A model generated the notes under the pieces. It was not told the DNA's origin, ran no database searches, and saw nothing but the letters and a program-made list of their open reading frames with translations. DNA of 64,000 nt from JADLBR01 sp964651705 (lineage in GTDB: Bacteria > Verrucomicrobiota > Verrucomicrobiia > JADLBR01). A program made the translations under genes and the position numbers. Shown one piece after another: positions 40,873 through 49,289 of the stretch (its first letter is position 1; every line of letters starts with the position of its first letter). Location: the NCBI GenBank assembly GCA_964651705.1, contig CAZYWZ010000016.1, positions 1-64,000 of the forward strand, read 5' to 3'.

Positions 40873-41696
40873 CGGGTCCCGGCCCCCCCCGATCGGGCGG
40901 GCGCGCCCACCAGCCCGTACCCGAATCGCCGCGAGATCCGTTCCGCATGCTCCCGGACCTTCCGCCCCAGGCCATCCAGCGCTCCGACCTTGAGCCGGAA
41001 GGCGGGGCCGATGACCGTCACCGCCGCAATCGGCAGCCCCATCCGGTTAAGTATGGGCGCGGCCGCGCAATGGACGCCGTCCAGGTGCTCTCCCCTGTCC
41101 AGGGCGAATCCCCGTCTCCGGATCTGCGACAGGTGCTCGCGAAAGCGGCCCTTGTTGGTGATCGACGCCGGCGTCCAGCGCCGGAATCGCGCGGCGCGCA
41201 GGATCGCCTCCCGGCCGCCGGGCTCCATGAAAGCCAGCAGCGCCTTCGGCGATGCCGACACGTTGAGCGGCTGCCGGAGGCCCGCGTCACACACCAGGCG
41301 AAACGGGTGGATCCCGGGCACCTGCTCCACCACGAGGCATTCGTCGCCGGCCATGACGCTCAGGATCGTCGTCTCCCCCGTCGCGTCGCGCAAGTCCCGC
41401 ATCGGGCCCATCGCGGCCTCCATCAGCGTCGCCGACGAGGCGCTGCCGTAGGCCATCCCGAAGAGCTTTGGGCTGAGCCCCAGCCGCCGCGTCTCCCCGT
41501 CCCGCTCCACGTACCCGTGCATCAGCAGCGTGTTCGCGATCCGAAACACGCTGTTGCGCGGCAGGCCCCGATCGCGGGCGATCTCGCTGAGCGTCAGCCC
41601 CCCCGCGCGCGTGCGCAGCAGCTCCAGGATGGAGAGCGCGCGGTCGAGGTTGGGCACGCTGAATCGCGAGGGGCCGGCGGCGGCGGGCGATTTCAT
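40869..41696 (-). CDS. IclR-family transcriptional regulator
   Basis: A 275-residue regulator. The N-terminal winged helix-turn-helix is at about 15-75 (LDRALSILELLRTRAGGLTL, SEIARDRGLPRNSVFRIANT), and the effector-binding domain is at about 90-250 (ETTILSVMAGDECLVVEQVP, NVSASPKALLAFM, DGVHCAAAPILNRMGLPIAA). IclR proteins sense small metabolites, often sugar acids or aromatic breakdown products, and repress or activate adjacent genes. It is translated with the heme/propeller protein (ATGA overlap) and divergent from a GH29 gene. A perfect inverted repeat in its own promoter is the probable operator. It is the only DNA-binding regulator in the window apart from the antitoxins, so it may control the enzyme genes as well. 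Confidence 0.93.
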   Translation of the reverse strand: MKSPAAAGPSRFSVPNLDRALSILELLRTRAGGLTLSEIARDRGLPRNSVFRIANTLLMHGYVERDGETRRLGLSPKLFGMAYGSASSATLMEAAMGPMRDLRDATGETTILSVMAGDECLVVEQVPGIHPFRLVCDAGLRQPLNVSASPKALLAFMEPGGREAILRAARFRRWTPASITNKGRFREHLSQIRRRGFALDRGEHLDGVHCAAAPILNRMGLPIAAVTVIGPAFRLKVGALDGLGRKVREHAERISRRFGYGLVGAPARSGGAGTR

Positions 41697-41825
41697 GATG
41701 TGCTATATATAGTCAGCATGACTAAGCGACAACCTATATTTCCCGCGGCGGCGGACGGCCGAGCCGGGCGGGGGTCGGCCGATGATCCTTGATAAGATGC
41801 GCGCGCTTGCGAGGATGGCCCGCCG
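41697..41825. promoter_or_regulatory. Divergent promoter with IclR operator candidate
   Basis: The gap between the IclR gene (minus) and the GH29-NPCBM gene (plus). A perfect inverted repeat, TAGTCA (41710-41715), GCA, TGACTA (41719-41724), is the obvious operator. Read on the minus strand, a -35-like TTGTCG precedes it and an A/T run TATATATA (41703-41710) forms the -10, so the repeat fills the promoter spacer. The -10 ends only about 6-8 bases before the IclR ATG, and no ribosome site is visible, implying a very short or absent leader. For the plus-strand gene, TATATT at 41736-41741 could be a -10 but has no good -35. Confidence 0.7.
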
Positions 41826-43955
41826 ATGGGACAGGCAGCCATCCTCCTCGCCGCCCTGATGCGGGCGGCATGTTGCGGATACCTTCTGTTGTGCGTGGGC
41901 GCCGCCCGCGGGGCGCCGCCCGCGCCGGCCCGGTATGAGGCGGCCTGGCCGTCGCTGGATGCCCGGCCGACCCCGGCATGGTATCCCGCGGCGAAGTTCG
42001 GCATCTTCATCCACTGGGGCGTCTACTCCGTGCCGGCATGGGGGCCGAAAGGCCAGTACGCGGAGTGGTATTGGAGCGCGCTGAAGAACGAGAAATCGGA
42101 TACGGCGGCCTTTCACCGGCGCGTGTATGGGCTGGACTTCACATACGAACAGTTCGCGCCGCTGTTCAAAGCGGAACTCTTCGATCCCGACCGGTGGGCC
42201 GACGTCTTCACGCGCAGCGGCGCCCGGTATGTCGTGCTCACGTCCAAGCATCACGAGGGTTTCTGCCTGTGGCCCAGCGCACAGAGTCCCGGCTGGAATG
42301 CCATGGAGACCGGCCCGCATCGCGATTTGCTCGGCGACCTCACGTCGGCCGTGCGCAAACGCGGCCTCAAGATGGGCTGCTATTATTCGCTCTATGAATG
42401 GAACCACCCGCTCTATCTCTCCGATGTCCCGCGCTACGTGAGCGAGCACATGATGCCCCAGTTCAAGGATCTGGTGATGCGCTATCGGCCCGCGCTCATT
42501 TTCGCCGATGGTGAGTGGAGCCATGACAGCGCCACGTGGCGCTCGCCCGAACTACTCGCGTGGCTGTTCAACGAGGCGCCGAATCGCGAGGAGGTGGTCA
42601 TCAACGACCGCTGGGGCAAGGATTGCCGCAGCGTCCACGGCGGCTATTTTACCACGGAGTACGGCGAAGTGGGCAAGGGGAAGGAATTGGCGAGCGGGCG
42701 CCCATGGGAGGAGTGCCGTGGCATGGGGGCCTCGTTTGGCCACAACCGTAACGAGGGCGCGGCCGAATACCGGACGACCCCGGAGCTGATCGCGCTGCTG
42801 GCCCAGCTGGTCTGCCGGGGCGGCAATCTGTTGCTAAACATCGGCCCCGCCGCCGACGGCACCATTCCGGTTATCATGGAAGAGCGCCTGCTGGCGATGG
42901 GCGAATGGCTGAAGGTGAACGGCGAGGCGATCTACGGCACGCGGCCCTGGTGGGCGCACGAGGAACAGGATTCGGTGTTCTACACGCGGCGGGGCGATGC
43001 GGTGTATGCCATCCTGGCGAAGTGGCCAGCGGGGGGACGGCTGCGCCTGCATTTTCCCAAGCCGACCGCCGCCACTCGCGCCCGCATGGTCGGGAACGAT
43101 CTCGACATCCCTGTCGCCAGCCAAGGCGAGGACATGGTGCTGGATCTGTCGGCCTTCCGTCCGGACATGTTGCCCTGCTCCCACGCGTGGGTGATTCGGT
43201 TGACGGACCTCGACACCCGCCACATCCGGTTCGCGCCGACCTGGGAGTGCTTCGCCGTCGAGGGGCGCGTGAAGGTATCGGCGCACGCAGACTGGTCCGG
43301 GAAGCCTTTCGATCAGGAGACCGTGGTGCGGTACACCTTGGACGACGATGAGCCAACGGCCGATTCGCCAGTTTGCGATGGAATCGTGACGCTGACCCGG
43401 AGCGCCACGCTGCGCGCCGCGTGTTTCCGCAACGCCCGTCGGGTCTCGCCGGTGTTCTCGGCGCCGTATCTGGTGACGCCGTTCGACATCAGTCCCGCGC
43501 TGGATGGCTTGCCCCCGAGGCCGGACATATTCCTGGGAGACCTCGCGCCGGTGTCGGCGGTCACCGGTTGGCGCCAGGTGACGGCGAACTCCTGCGCCGA
43601 TGGCACGCCGCTGAACATCAATGGCGTGGCCTTTGACAAAGGCATGGGCGTGCACTCGCGCGCGGAACTTGTGTATTCACTGAAGCCCGAGTACAAGCAG
43701 TTCGTGGCGCGCGTGGGGATTCACGGAAAGGGTGCCCGGGGCAGCGTTCAGGTGGAGGCGTGGGTCGGCAAACTGCGCGTCCATCGTTCGCCCGTCCTGC
43801 GCGGCGGCATCAAACCGTGGAACATCGCCGTGGACCTTCCGGTCGATGCCGAAGGGCCGCTGCGCCTCCTCGTGCTCGACGGCGGCGATGGCGGATCGTA
43901 TGACCTGGCCGATTTCGGCGACGCCGGCTTCATTGCGGCAGAGAAGAAGAAATGA
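41826..43955 (+). CDS. GH29 alpha-L-fucosidase with FN3-like and NPCBM domains
   Basis: A 709-residue exported GH29 enzyme. The N-terminus (AACCGYLLLCVGAARG) is hydrophobic and cleavable. The catalytic domain shows FGIFIHWGVYSVPAW, TSKHHEGFCLW and ALIFADGEW with nucleophile Asp228; CRGGNLLLNIGPAADG ends the barrel. A beta-sandwich follows, then an FN3/chitobiase-like segment (VVRYTLDDDEPT) and a C-terminal NPCBM carbohydrate-binding domain (about 570-700: INGVAFDKGMGVHSRAEL, DLADFGDAGF). It is the canonical multi-domain alpha-L-fucosidase form. It ends AAEKKK, and its stop overlaps the next sulfatase start (ATGA). It is divergent from the IclR gene and probably under its control. Confidence 0.93.
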   Translation: MGQAAILLAALMRAACCGYLLLCVGAARGAPPAPARYEAAWPSLDARPTPAWYPAAKFGIFIHWGVYSVPAWGPKGQYAEWYWSALKNEKSDTAAFHRRVYGLDFTYEQFAPLFKAELFDPDRWADVFTRSGARYVVLTSKHHEGFCLWPSAQSPGWNAMETGPHRDLLGDLTSAVRKRGLKMGCYYSLYEWNHPLYLSDVPRYVSEHMMPQFKDLVMRYRPALIFADGEWSHDSATWRSPELLAWLFNEAPNREEVVINDRWGKDCRSVHGGYFTTEYGEVGKGKELASGRPWEECRGMGASFGHNRNEGAAEYRTTPELIALLAQLVCRGGNLLLNIGPAADGTIPVIMEERLLAMGEWLKVNGEAIYGTRPWWAHEEQDSVFYTRRGDAVYAILAKWPAGGRLRLHFPKPTAATRARMVGNDLDIPVASQGEDMVLDLSAFRPDMLPCSHAWVIRLTDLDTRHIRFAPTWECFAVEGRVKVSAHADWSGKPFDQETVVRYTLDDDEPTADSPVCDGIVTLTRSATLRAACFRNARRVSPVFSAPYLVTPFDISPALDGLPPRPDIFLGDLAPVSAVTGWRQVTANSCADGTPLNINGVAFDKGMGVHSRAELVYSLKPEYKQFVARVGIHGKGARGSVQVEAWVGKLRVHRSPVLRGGIKPWNIAVDLPVDAEGPLRLLVLDGGDGGSYDLADFGDAGFIAAEKKK

Positions 43956-45325
43956 AACACACCCTGGCCCTCCTCGCCGCCCTGCTGCTGGCGCCTCCGA
44001 TAACCCTGCGCGCCGCCGCGACCGCGGAATCCCCTAACGTCATCCTGCTGATGACCGATGAGCACAATCCGCGCGTGACCGGCTGCTACGGTGACCCGAT
44101 CGTGAAAACGCCGACGATGGATAGCCTCGCGGCGCGAGGGGTGCGCTTCACGGGAGCCTATTGCCAGAATCCGATCTGTGTGCCGTCGCGAGTCTCGCTG
44201 GTGAGCGGGCGGATGCCCTGCCATCTCGATACCTTCGGCAATACCGCCAACCAGCGATACGAAGGCGTCACCACGCTGGCCGATGTCTTCGTCCAGGCCG
44301 GCTACCAGACCGCCTGGTTCGGGAAAACCCATTGGGGTGATCCCCGCTTTCAGAAGATTGGCGCAGGCGCGGGGAACAAGAAGGCCGCCAAGGCAGAACA
44401 GGACGAGAGCTTTGGGCGGCTGCCGCAGGATTCCCGTGTCTCGCAATGGCCGGTGGAGAAGAACCCGGACCACCTGACGGCCGAGGAGGCGCTCGAGTTT
44501 CTTGAGCAGAACAGGGCGGGAAAGTTTTTCATGGGCGTGTCCTTCGTGAAGCCGCACTTCCCGTTCACGATTCAGCAGCGGTATTACGACATGTATCGGG
44601 ACAAGGTCGGCATGCCGCGCGCCACGCCCGAGCTGATCCAGGAACTGCCCGCAGTCTCGAAACAGGAGCGCGAGAAATACAAGCACGCCGAGGCGAAGGC
44701 CGAGGATATCCTGCGCGCCAGAGCGATCTACTACGGCATGGTCACCTACGTGGACGAGGAATTCGGGCGCATACTCGAGAGGCTGGACGAGCTGGGGCTG
44801 CGCGACAACACGATCATCCTCTACACGGCCGACCACGGCGAGATGCTGGGCGACCGCGGCATCTGGTACAAAAATAGTTTCTACGACGGCTCGGCGAGCA
44901 TCCCGTTCATCTGGTCGTTCCCGAAGGCCCTGCCGCAGGGCAAGGTCATCAGTGCGCCGGCGATGAACATGGACATCTTTCCGACCCTGTGCGAACTGTG
45001 CAACCTGTCTCGGCCGCCCGGTCTAGAGGGCAAGAGCCTGGTGCCGCTGATGACAGGTGCGGAGGACGGCACGGGCCGCCATGCCCTTTCCGAGAACTAC
45101 CGCGGTGGATTCGCCGGGCGCATGATCCGCACGGCGAAATGGAAGTACTTCTTCTACACCAACGGCGAGGAATACCTCTACGACATGCAAGCCGACCCGT
45201 TGGAGGAAGAGAATCTGATCGGAGATTCGTCCCATCGCAAGACGGCTGACGGATTGAAACGGCGGGCGTCCGAAGGCTGGATCGAAACGCCAAAGAAAAA
45301 GGCGAATGGGAAGAAATCAGAATGA
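43952..45325 (+). CDS. Secreted S1 sulfatase (ADHGE type)
   Basis: A 457-residue sulfatase with cassette-type signal LALLAALLLAPPITLRAAA. Motifs: LLMTDEHNPRVTGCYG, formylglycine motif CVPSR at Cys76, GKTHWGD (Lys and His kept), and YTADHGEMLGDRG for the metal site. The TDEHN and ADHGE forms place it in a branch distinct from the GKWHLG/SDNGG sulfatases elsewhere in the window, close to choline- or heparan-type S1 branches; the substrate is unknown. It is translationally coupled to the GH29 gene before it and the sulfatase after it. The tail is KKKANGKKSE. Confidence 0.92.
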   Translation: MKHTLALLAALLLAPPITLRAAATAESPNVILLMTDEHNPRVTGCYGDPIVKTPTMDSLAARGVRFTGAYCQNPICVPSRVSLVSGRMPCHLDTFGNTANQRYEGVTTLADVFVQAGYQTAWFGKTHWGDPRFQKIGAGAGNKKAAKAEQDESFGRLPQDSRVSQWPVEKNPDHLTAEEALEFLEQNRAGKFFMGVSFVKPHFPFTIQQRYYDMYRDKVGMPRATPELIQELPAVSKQEREKYKHAEAKAEDILRARAIYYGMVTYVDEEFGRILERLDELGLRDNTIILYTADHGEMLGDRGIWYKNSFYDGSASIPFIWSFPKALPQGKVISAPAMNMDIFPTLCELCNLSRPPGLEGKSLVPLMTGAEDGTGRHALSENYRGGFAGRMIRTAKWKYFFYTNGEEYLYDMQADPLEEENLIGDSSHRKTADGLKRRASEGWIETPKKKANGKKSE

Positions 45326-46824
45326 GGTACGCGCCGGCAATCCTCGCCGCCCTGCTGCTGGCGCCGTCGGCAAGGCTTCGCGCCGCAGGGACGCCGAAGC
45401 CCGCGACGAAAGCGAGCATCGTTTACATCCTCTGCGATGACCTGGGCTACGGCGATGTGCGGTGCCTGAACCCGGGGCGCGGCAAGATCGGGACGCCGCA
45501 CATCGACAGGCTCGCCTCGCAAGGCATGGCGTTCACCGACGCGCACAGCGGGTCTTCGGTCTGCACGCCCACGCGCTACGGCCTGCTCACGGGCCGCTAC
45601 GCGTGGCGCACTCGGCTCCAGCAAGGCGTCTTGGATGGCGGCAACGACGAGCCCCTTATCGCGGCCGACCGGCTGACGGTGGCGGGCTTCCTCAGGCAGC
45701 ACGGCTATGCCACGGCCTGCATCGGCAAGTGGCACCTCGGTTTCCAATCGGACGCGCCCACTGGCAAAGGGGGCGCCGGGAAAGATCTCGGGCGGGCCGG
45801 GCTGCCGGTGGGCGCCAGGATCATAGGCGGGCCAACGACGCGCGGATTCGATCTTTTCTTCGGGTGCTCGAACGCGCGCACGATGTCGTCGCTCATCGAG
45901 AACGACCGGGTCATCGAGTCCATCCCGACCATCGACATGCTGCCGCGCCTCGCCCGCCGCGCGGCGGGCTACATCGGCGAGCGGGCCGGCCCCGCGAGAT
46001 CCGGCAAGCCCTTCTTCCTATACCTGCCGCTGACCTCGCCGCACACGCCCATCGTTCCGTCGGCCGAGTGGCAGGGGAAGAGCGGCCTGGGGGCCTACGG
46101 GGACTTCGTCATGCAGACCGACGGGGTCGTCGGCGACGTGCTCGCCGCGCTCGATGCGGAAGGGTTGACGCAAGACACGCTCGTCATTTTCACCTCCGAC
46201 AACGGATGCTCGCCGCAGGCGCAGGTGGACAAGCTCGAGGCGCGGGGGCATTTCCCCAGCGCGCAATTTCGCGGCTACAAGGCGGACATCTGGGAGGGCG
46301 GGCATCGCGTGCCGTTTCTTGTGCGCTGGCCTGGCAGGGTGGAGGCGAACTCGCGGTGCGAGCAACCGGTCTGTCTCGGAGACTTCCTCGCGACGTGCGC
46401 CGACATTCTCGGCGAGCGGCTGCCGGACAACGCCGGCGAAGACAGCGTGAGCCTGCTGCCCGCGCTGCTCGGCAGGGACGCCGCGCCGCTCCACGAGGCG
46501 GTGGTGCACCACAGCATCAACGGGCGCTTCGCCATCCGGCAGGGCCCGTGGAAACTCGCCGTGTGCCCCGGCAGCGGGGGCTGGGGAAAACCCCGCGACG
46601 CCGACGCGGAGAAGCGGGGCCTGCCGGCCGTGCAGCTCTACGACCTAGGCGCCGACATCGCGGAGTCAAAGAACCTGCGGGCGGAGCACCCCGATATCGT
46701 CGGGCGCCTCGCCCGGTTGCTCGATCAGTACATCGCCGATGGCCGCAGCACGCCGGGCCCCATGCAGGCCAACGACGTGCCCGTCACCGTGGACAAGACC
46801 TCCCGGAAGAGGGCGAAGAAATGA
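45322..46824 (+). CDS. Secreted arylsulfatase A-like sulfatase
   Basis: A 500-residue sulfatase, start overlapping the previous stop by four bases. Signal AILAALLLAPSARLRAAG. Motifs: YILCDDLGYGDVRCLNPG, formylglycine motif CTPTR at Cys81, GKWHLGF, FTSDNGCSPQ. It is the paralogue of the gene at 17140 and lacks that gene's charged insertion. It ends TSRKRAKK, the coding sequence of which provides GAAGAAATGA next to the following gene. It is part of the second enzyme run. Confidence 0.93.
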   Translation: MRYAPAILAALLLAPSARLRAAGTPKPATKASIVYILCDDLGYGDVRCLNPGRGKIGTPHIDRLASQGMAFTDAHSGSSVCTPTRYGLLTGRYAWRTRLQQGVLDGGNDEPLIAADRLTVAGFLRQHGYATACIGKWHLGFQSDAPTGKGGAGKDLGRAGLPVGARIIGGPTTRGFDLFFGCSNARTMSSLIENDRVIESIPTIDMLPRLARRAAGYIGERAGPARSGKPFFLYLPLTSPHTPIVPSAEWQGKSGLGAYGDFVMQTDGVVGDVLAALDAEGLTQDTLVIFTSDNGCSPQAQVDKLEARGHFPSAQFRGYKADIWEGGHRVPFLVRWPGRVEANSRCEQPVCLGDFLATCADILGERLPDNAGEDSVSLLPALLGRDAAPLHEAVVHHSINGRFAIRQGPWKLAVCPGSGGWGKPRDADAEKRGLPAVQLYDLGADIAESKNLRAEHPDIVGRLARLLDQYIADGRSTPGPMQANDVPVTVDKTSRKRAKK

Positions 46825-46846
46825 ACCGGGGACCCCTTCCGCGCCC

Positions 46847-48199
46847 ATGAAAGTCGCTCTCGCGCAAATCATCGCCCTGCTCCTCGCGCCGTTACCCGTG
46901 CCGGCTGGCTCGCCCGGCGCGGGCATCCCGTCTCTGGCGCTCTGCGGTCCGGATGGCTCGCGGCGAACGCTCGATGCGATCGGCGAACTTCCCGAGGCGC
47001 TGGCGGGGGTGGCCGGCGACGGCGACATCCGCGTCGTGGTGGCTGGCCGCCATGAGCTGCGCGAGGCGTTGCATCTTAGTGTGCGGGTGACGCAACGCCT
47101 GATCCTGGAGGGTGGGCCCGAAGAGGCCGTGCTCGAGCTGGGGGCGTTGCCCATGGAGAGCGCCGCGGTCTGCCTGGAGGGCGGCTCGTTCGAGTTGCGC
47201 GGGCTTGCGCTGCATCAGGGGCCCGCGTGGAGCGTGCAGGTCTCCGGGGGGGTCTGTTACCAGCTCCGCGGACTGCGGATTCGCGATGCGCGCGGGGGAG
47301 GCATCGTGGTCTGGGGGCCGTGCGGCGTGGATCAGGCGGGCCCGCCGGGCAACCGCATCGAGGGCTGCGTGATCGGTCGCTTTAACACCGCCGGGGCGAA
47401 ATGGACCCACGATGGGATCTCAGTCCGCGACAACGGGGCCGTCATCGCCCGGAACATCATTCGCGATTCCCCCACCGAGACCATGGGCATCCGGGTGATG
47501 GGCGCGGGCAATCGCATCGAGGGCAACCTCGTGGAACATGTTGCCACGGGCGACGCCGGTGGCATCTACCTCTGGGCGGGGGAGGCCATCTACACCGCCG
47601 TCGGCAACGTCGTGAGCAATAACATTGTCGCCGGCGCCTCCCGTGGCATCTACCTCGATGACGGCACCTGCGCGGCGCGGGTGGAGGCAAATTGCCTCGT
47701 GGATTGCCGCGAGGCGGCGGTTTTCATCGGCGGCGGGCGGGACAACCGCGCCGATCGGAATGTCGCCCTGCGCTGCCCGATCCTCGCGCATGTCGACAAC
47801 CGCCGCGTCGGCTGGCGCGACCTGCCCGAGAAGGCGGCCATGTTTTCCGCCGCGCGCACCCGCCTCGCCGATGCCCTGCGGGATCCCGCGGTTCGCGCGC
47901 GGGTAGCCGAAGGCGGGCTCGACGTGCGGGCATTCGAGACCCTCGATGAGCCGGGCTTCAACGAGCCCGCCGGCAACCGTGTCACCCGCAACATCCTCAT
48001 GCCGCCCGCGCTGGAAATCCGCTGGCAGAATTACGCGCGGCCCGACCAGCCCCTCAGGGGGGCGGCCACCGATCCGGATCGGCCCAACCGCATGGCCCCC
48101 GCGCCCGACGGCGACTGGAGAAAACTCTCCCTCCTCGCCCCCGAGATGGCTAGTATACCAGCGGTCACCGATATTCTAAAGGCCTTGCCCAAGCCATGA
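46847..48199 (+). CDS. Exported right-handed beta-helix protein
   Basis: A 450-residue protein with a cassette-like signal peptide (IIALLLAPLPVPAG). Its repeating rungs are those of a parallel beta-helix: RNIIRDSPTETMGIRVMG, GNRIEGNLVEHVATGDAGG, SNNIVAGASRGIYLDDG, VEANCLVDCREAAVFIGGG. It is shorter than the relatives at 28796 and 50428 and lacks their N-terminal sandwich. Cysteines are common. The role may be polysaccharide cleavage or binding; no catalytic residues can be named. The start ATG 46847 lies 22 bases after the sulfatase stop. Confidence 0.7.
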   Translation: MKVALAQIIALLLAPLPVPAGSPGAGIPSLALCGPDGSRRTLDAIGELPEALAGVAGDGDIRVVVAGRHELREALHLSVRVTQRLILEGGPEEAVLELGALPMESAAVCLEGGSFELRGLALHQGPAWSVQVSGGVCYQLRGLRIRDARGGGIVVWGPCGVDQAGPPGNRIEGCVIGRFNTAGAKWTHDGISVRDNGAVIARNIIRDSPTETMGIRVMGAGNRIEGNLVEHVATGDAGGIYLWAGEAIYTAVGNVVSNNIVAGASRGIYLDDGTCAARVEANCLVDCREAAVFIGGGRDNRADRNVALRCPILAHVDNRRVGWRDLPEKAAMFSAARTRLADALRDPAVRARVAEGGLDVRAFETLDEPGFNEPAGNRVTRNILMPPALEIRWQNYARPDQPLRGAATDPDRPNRMAPAPDGDWRKLSLLAPEMASIPAVTDILKALPKP

Positions 48200-48206
48200 G
48201 GCATCT

Positions 48207-49289
48207 ATGAGACCACCGACCTGCATCCTGCTCGCGCCCCTCCTCGTCCTGCTGGCCGGCTCGCCAGCCGGCCGGGCCGAGGGCTACGACTTCGCGGCGA
48301 TGATCCGCCCGGTGCCACCGCAGGCGAAGTTCATCGACCCGGATTATTATATATGGTGCGGCACGATGGTGCGGGGCGACGACGGCAAGTGCCATCTGTT
48401 CTATTCGCGCTGGCCGAGGGCATTGGGCCACAATGCGTGGGTGACGCACTCGGAGGTCGCCCATGCCGTGGGCGACACGCCGCTGGGGACATTCACGCAC
48501 AAGGACGTGGCGCTCCCGGAGCGCGGGAAGGAATTCTGGGATGGGCACTGCACGCACAACCCGACCGTGCTGCGCTTCGGGGACAAGTTCTACATCTACT
48601 ACATGGGCAACGTCGGCGACCGGGAGCGGACCGAGGGCCTGAACTGGGTCCATCGCAACCACCAGCGCATCGGCGTGGCGGTGGCGGATTCGCCGGATGG
48701 GCCGTGGAAGCGCTCTGACAAACCGCTCCTTGAGCCGACGCCGGGGTTCTACGACGCGCTCTGTTGCAACAACCCCAGCGTGGCCGCGCGGCCGGGCGGC
48801 GGCTACCTCATGGTGTACAAGGCCGTCGGCGACAAGGGCAAGCCGCCCTTCGGCGGGCCGGTGCTGCACTGCGTGGCAACGAGCGATAGCCCGACCGGGC
48901 CATTTAAAAAACACCCGAACCCGATCTTCGTCAAAGAGGGCGTGCCTTTTGCCGCGGAGGACCCCTTCATCTGGAGCGACGGCCAGGGCTACTGGGCCAT
49001 CGTGAAGGACAACGCCGGTTACTTCACCGGCGCGGGCAAATCCACCGCCCTCTGGCGATCCGACGATGGCCTCGATTGGAAGTTGGCGGAGCACCCGCTG
49101 GTCGCGACGACGGAGATCGTCTGGGAGGGCGGGGAAAGGCAGAAATTGAATTCGCTCGAGCGCCCGCAGCTGTTCTTCGAGGACGGCCGGCCCACCGTGC
49201 TGCTATATGCGTCGGACGTCGATCGAGCCCGCGGACATTCGTTCAACGTGCGGATCCCGCTCCGCGATTGGAAAGGAGACCGCCCATGA
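48207..49289 (+). CDS. Five-bladed propeller glycosidase (GH43-like)
   Basis: A 360-residue exported protein, signal LLAPLLVLLAGSPAGRAEG. Propeller-blade motifs: YYIWCGTMVRGDDGKCHLFY, FWDGHCTHNPTVL, KFYIYYMGNVGD, RIGVAVADSPDGPW, AEDPFIWSDGQGYWAIVKD, LERPQLFF. It is a clear paralogue of the gene at 19964 and is related to the last third of the fusion at 31172. Acidic residues in the DPDYY, DGH and AEDP positions could form the active site as in GH43-type enzymes, but activity is unproven. It overlaps the next gene by ATGA; AAAGGAGA near its end is that gene's ribosome site. Confidence 0.75.
   Translation: MRPPTCILLAPLLVLLAGSPAGRAEGYDFAAMIRPVPPQAKFIDPDYYIWCGTMVRGDDGKCHLFYSRWPRALGHNAWVTHSEVAHAVGDTPLGTFTHKDVALPERGKEFWDGHCTHNPTVLRFGDKFYIYYMGNVGDRERTEGLNWVHRNHQRIGVAVADSPDGPWKRSDKPLLEPTPGFYDALCCNNPSVAARPGGGYLMVYKAVGDKGKPPFGGPVLHCVATSDSPTGPFKKHPNPIFVKEGVPFAAEDPFIWSDGQGYWAIVKDNAGYFTGAGKSTALWRSDDGLDWKLAEHPLVATTEIVWEGGERQKLNSLERPQLFFEDGRPTVLLYASDVDRARGHSFNVRIPLRDWKGDRP

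Noticed and set aside
37504..41451. Plus-strand frames of 614 and 693 codons
   Set aside because: They lie opposite the di-heme protein and the IclR gene, whose domains are unmistakable on the minus strand.
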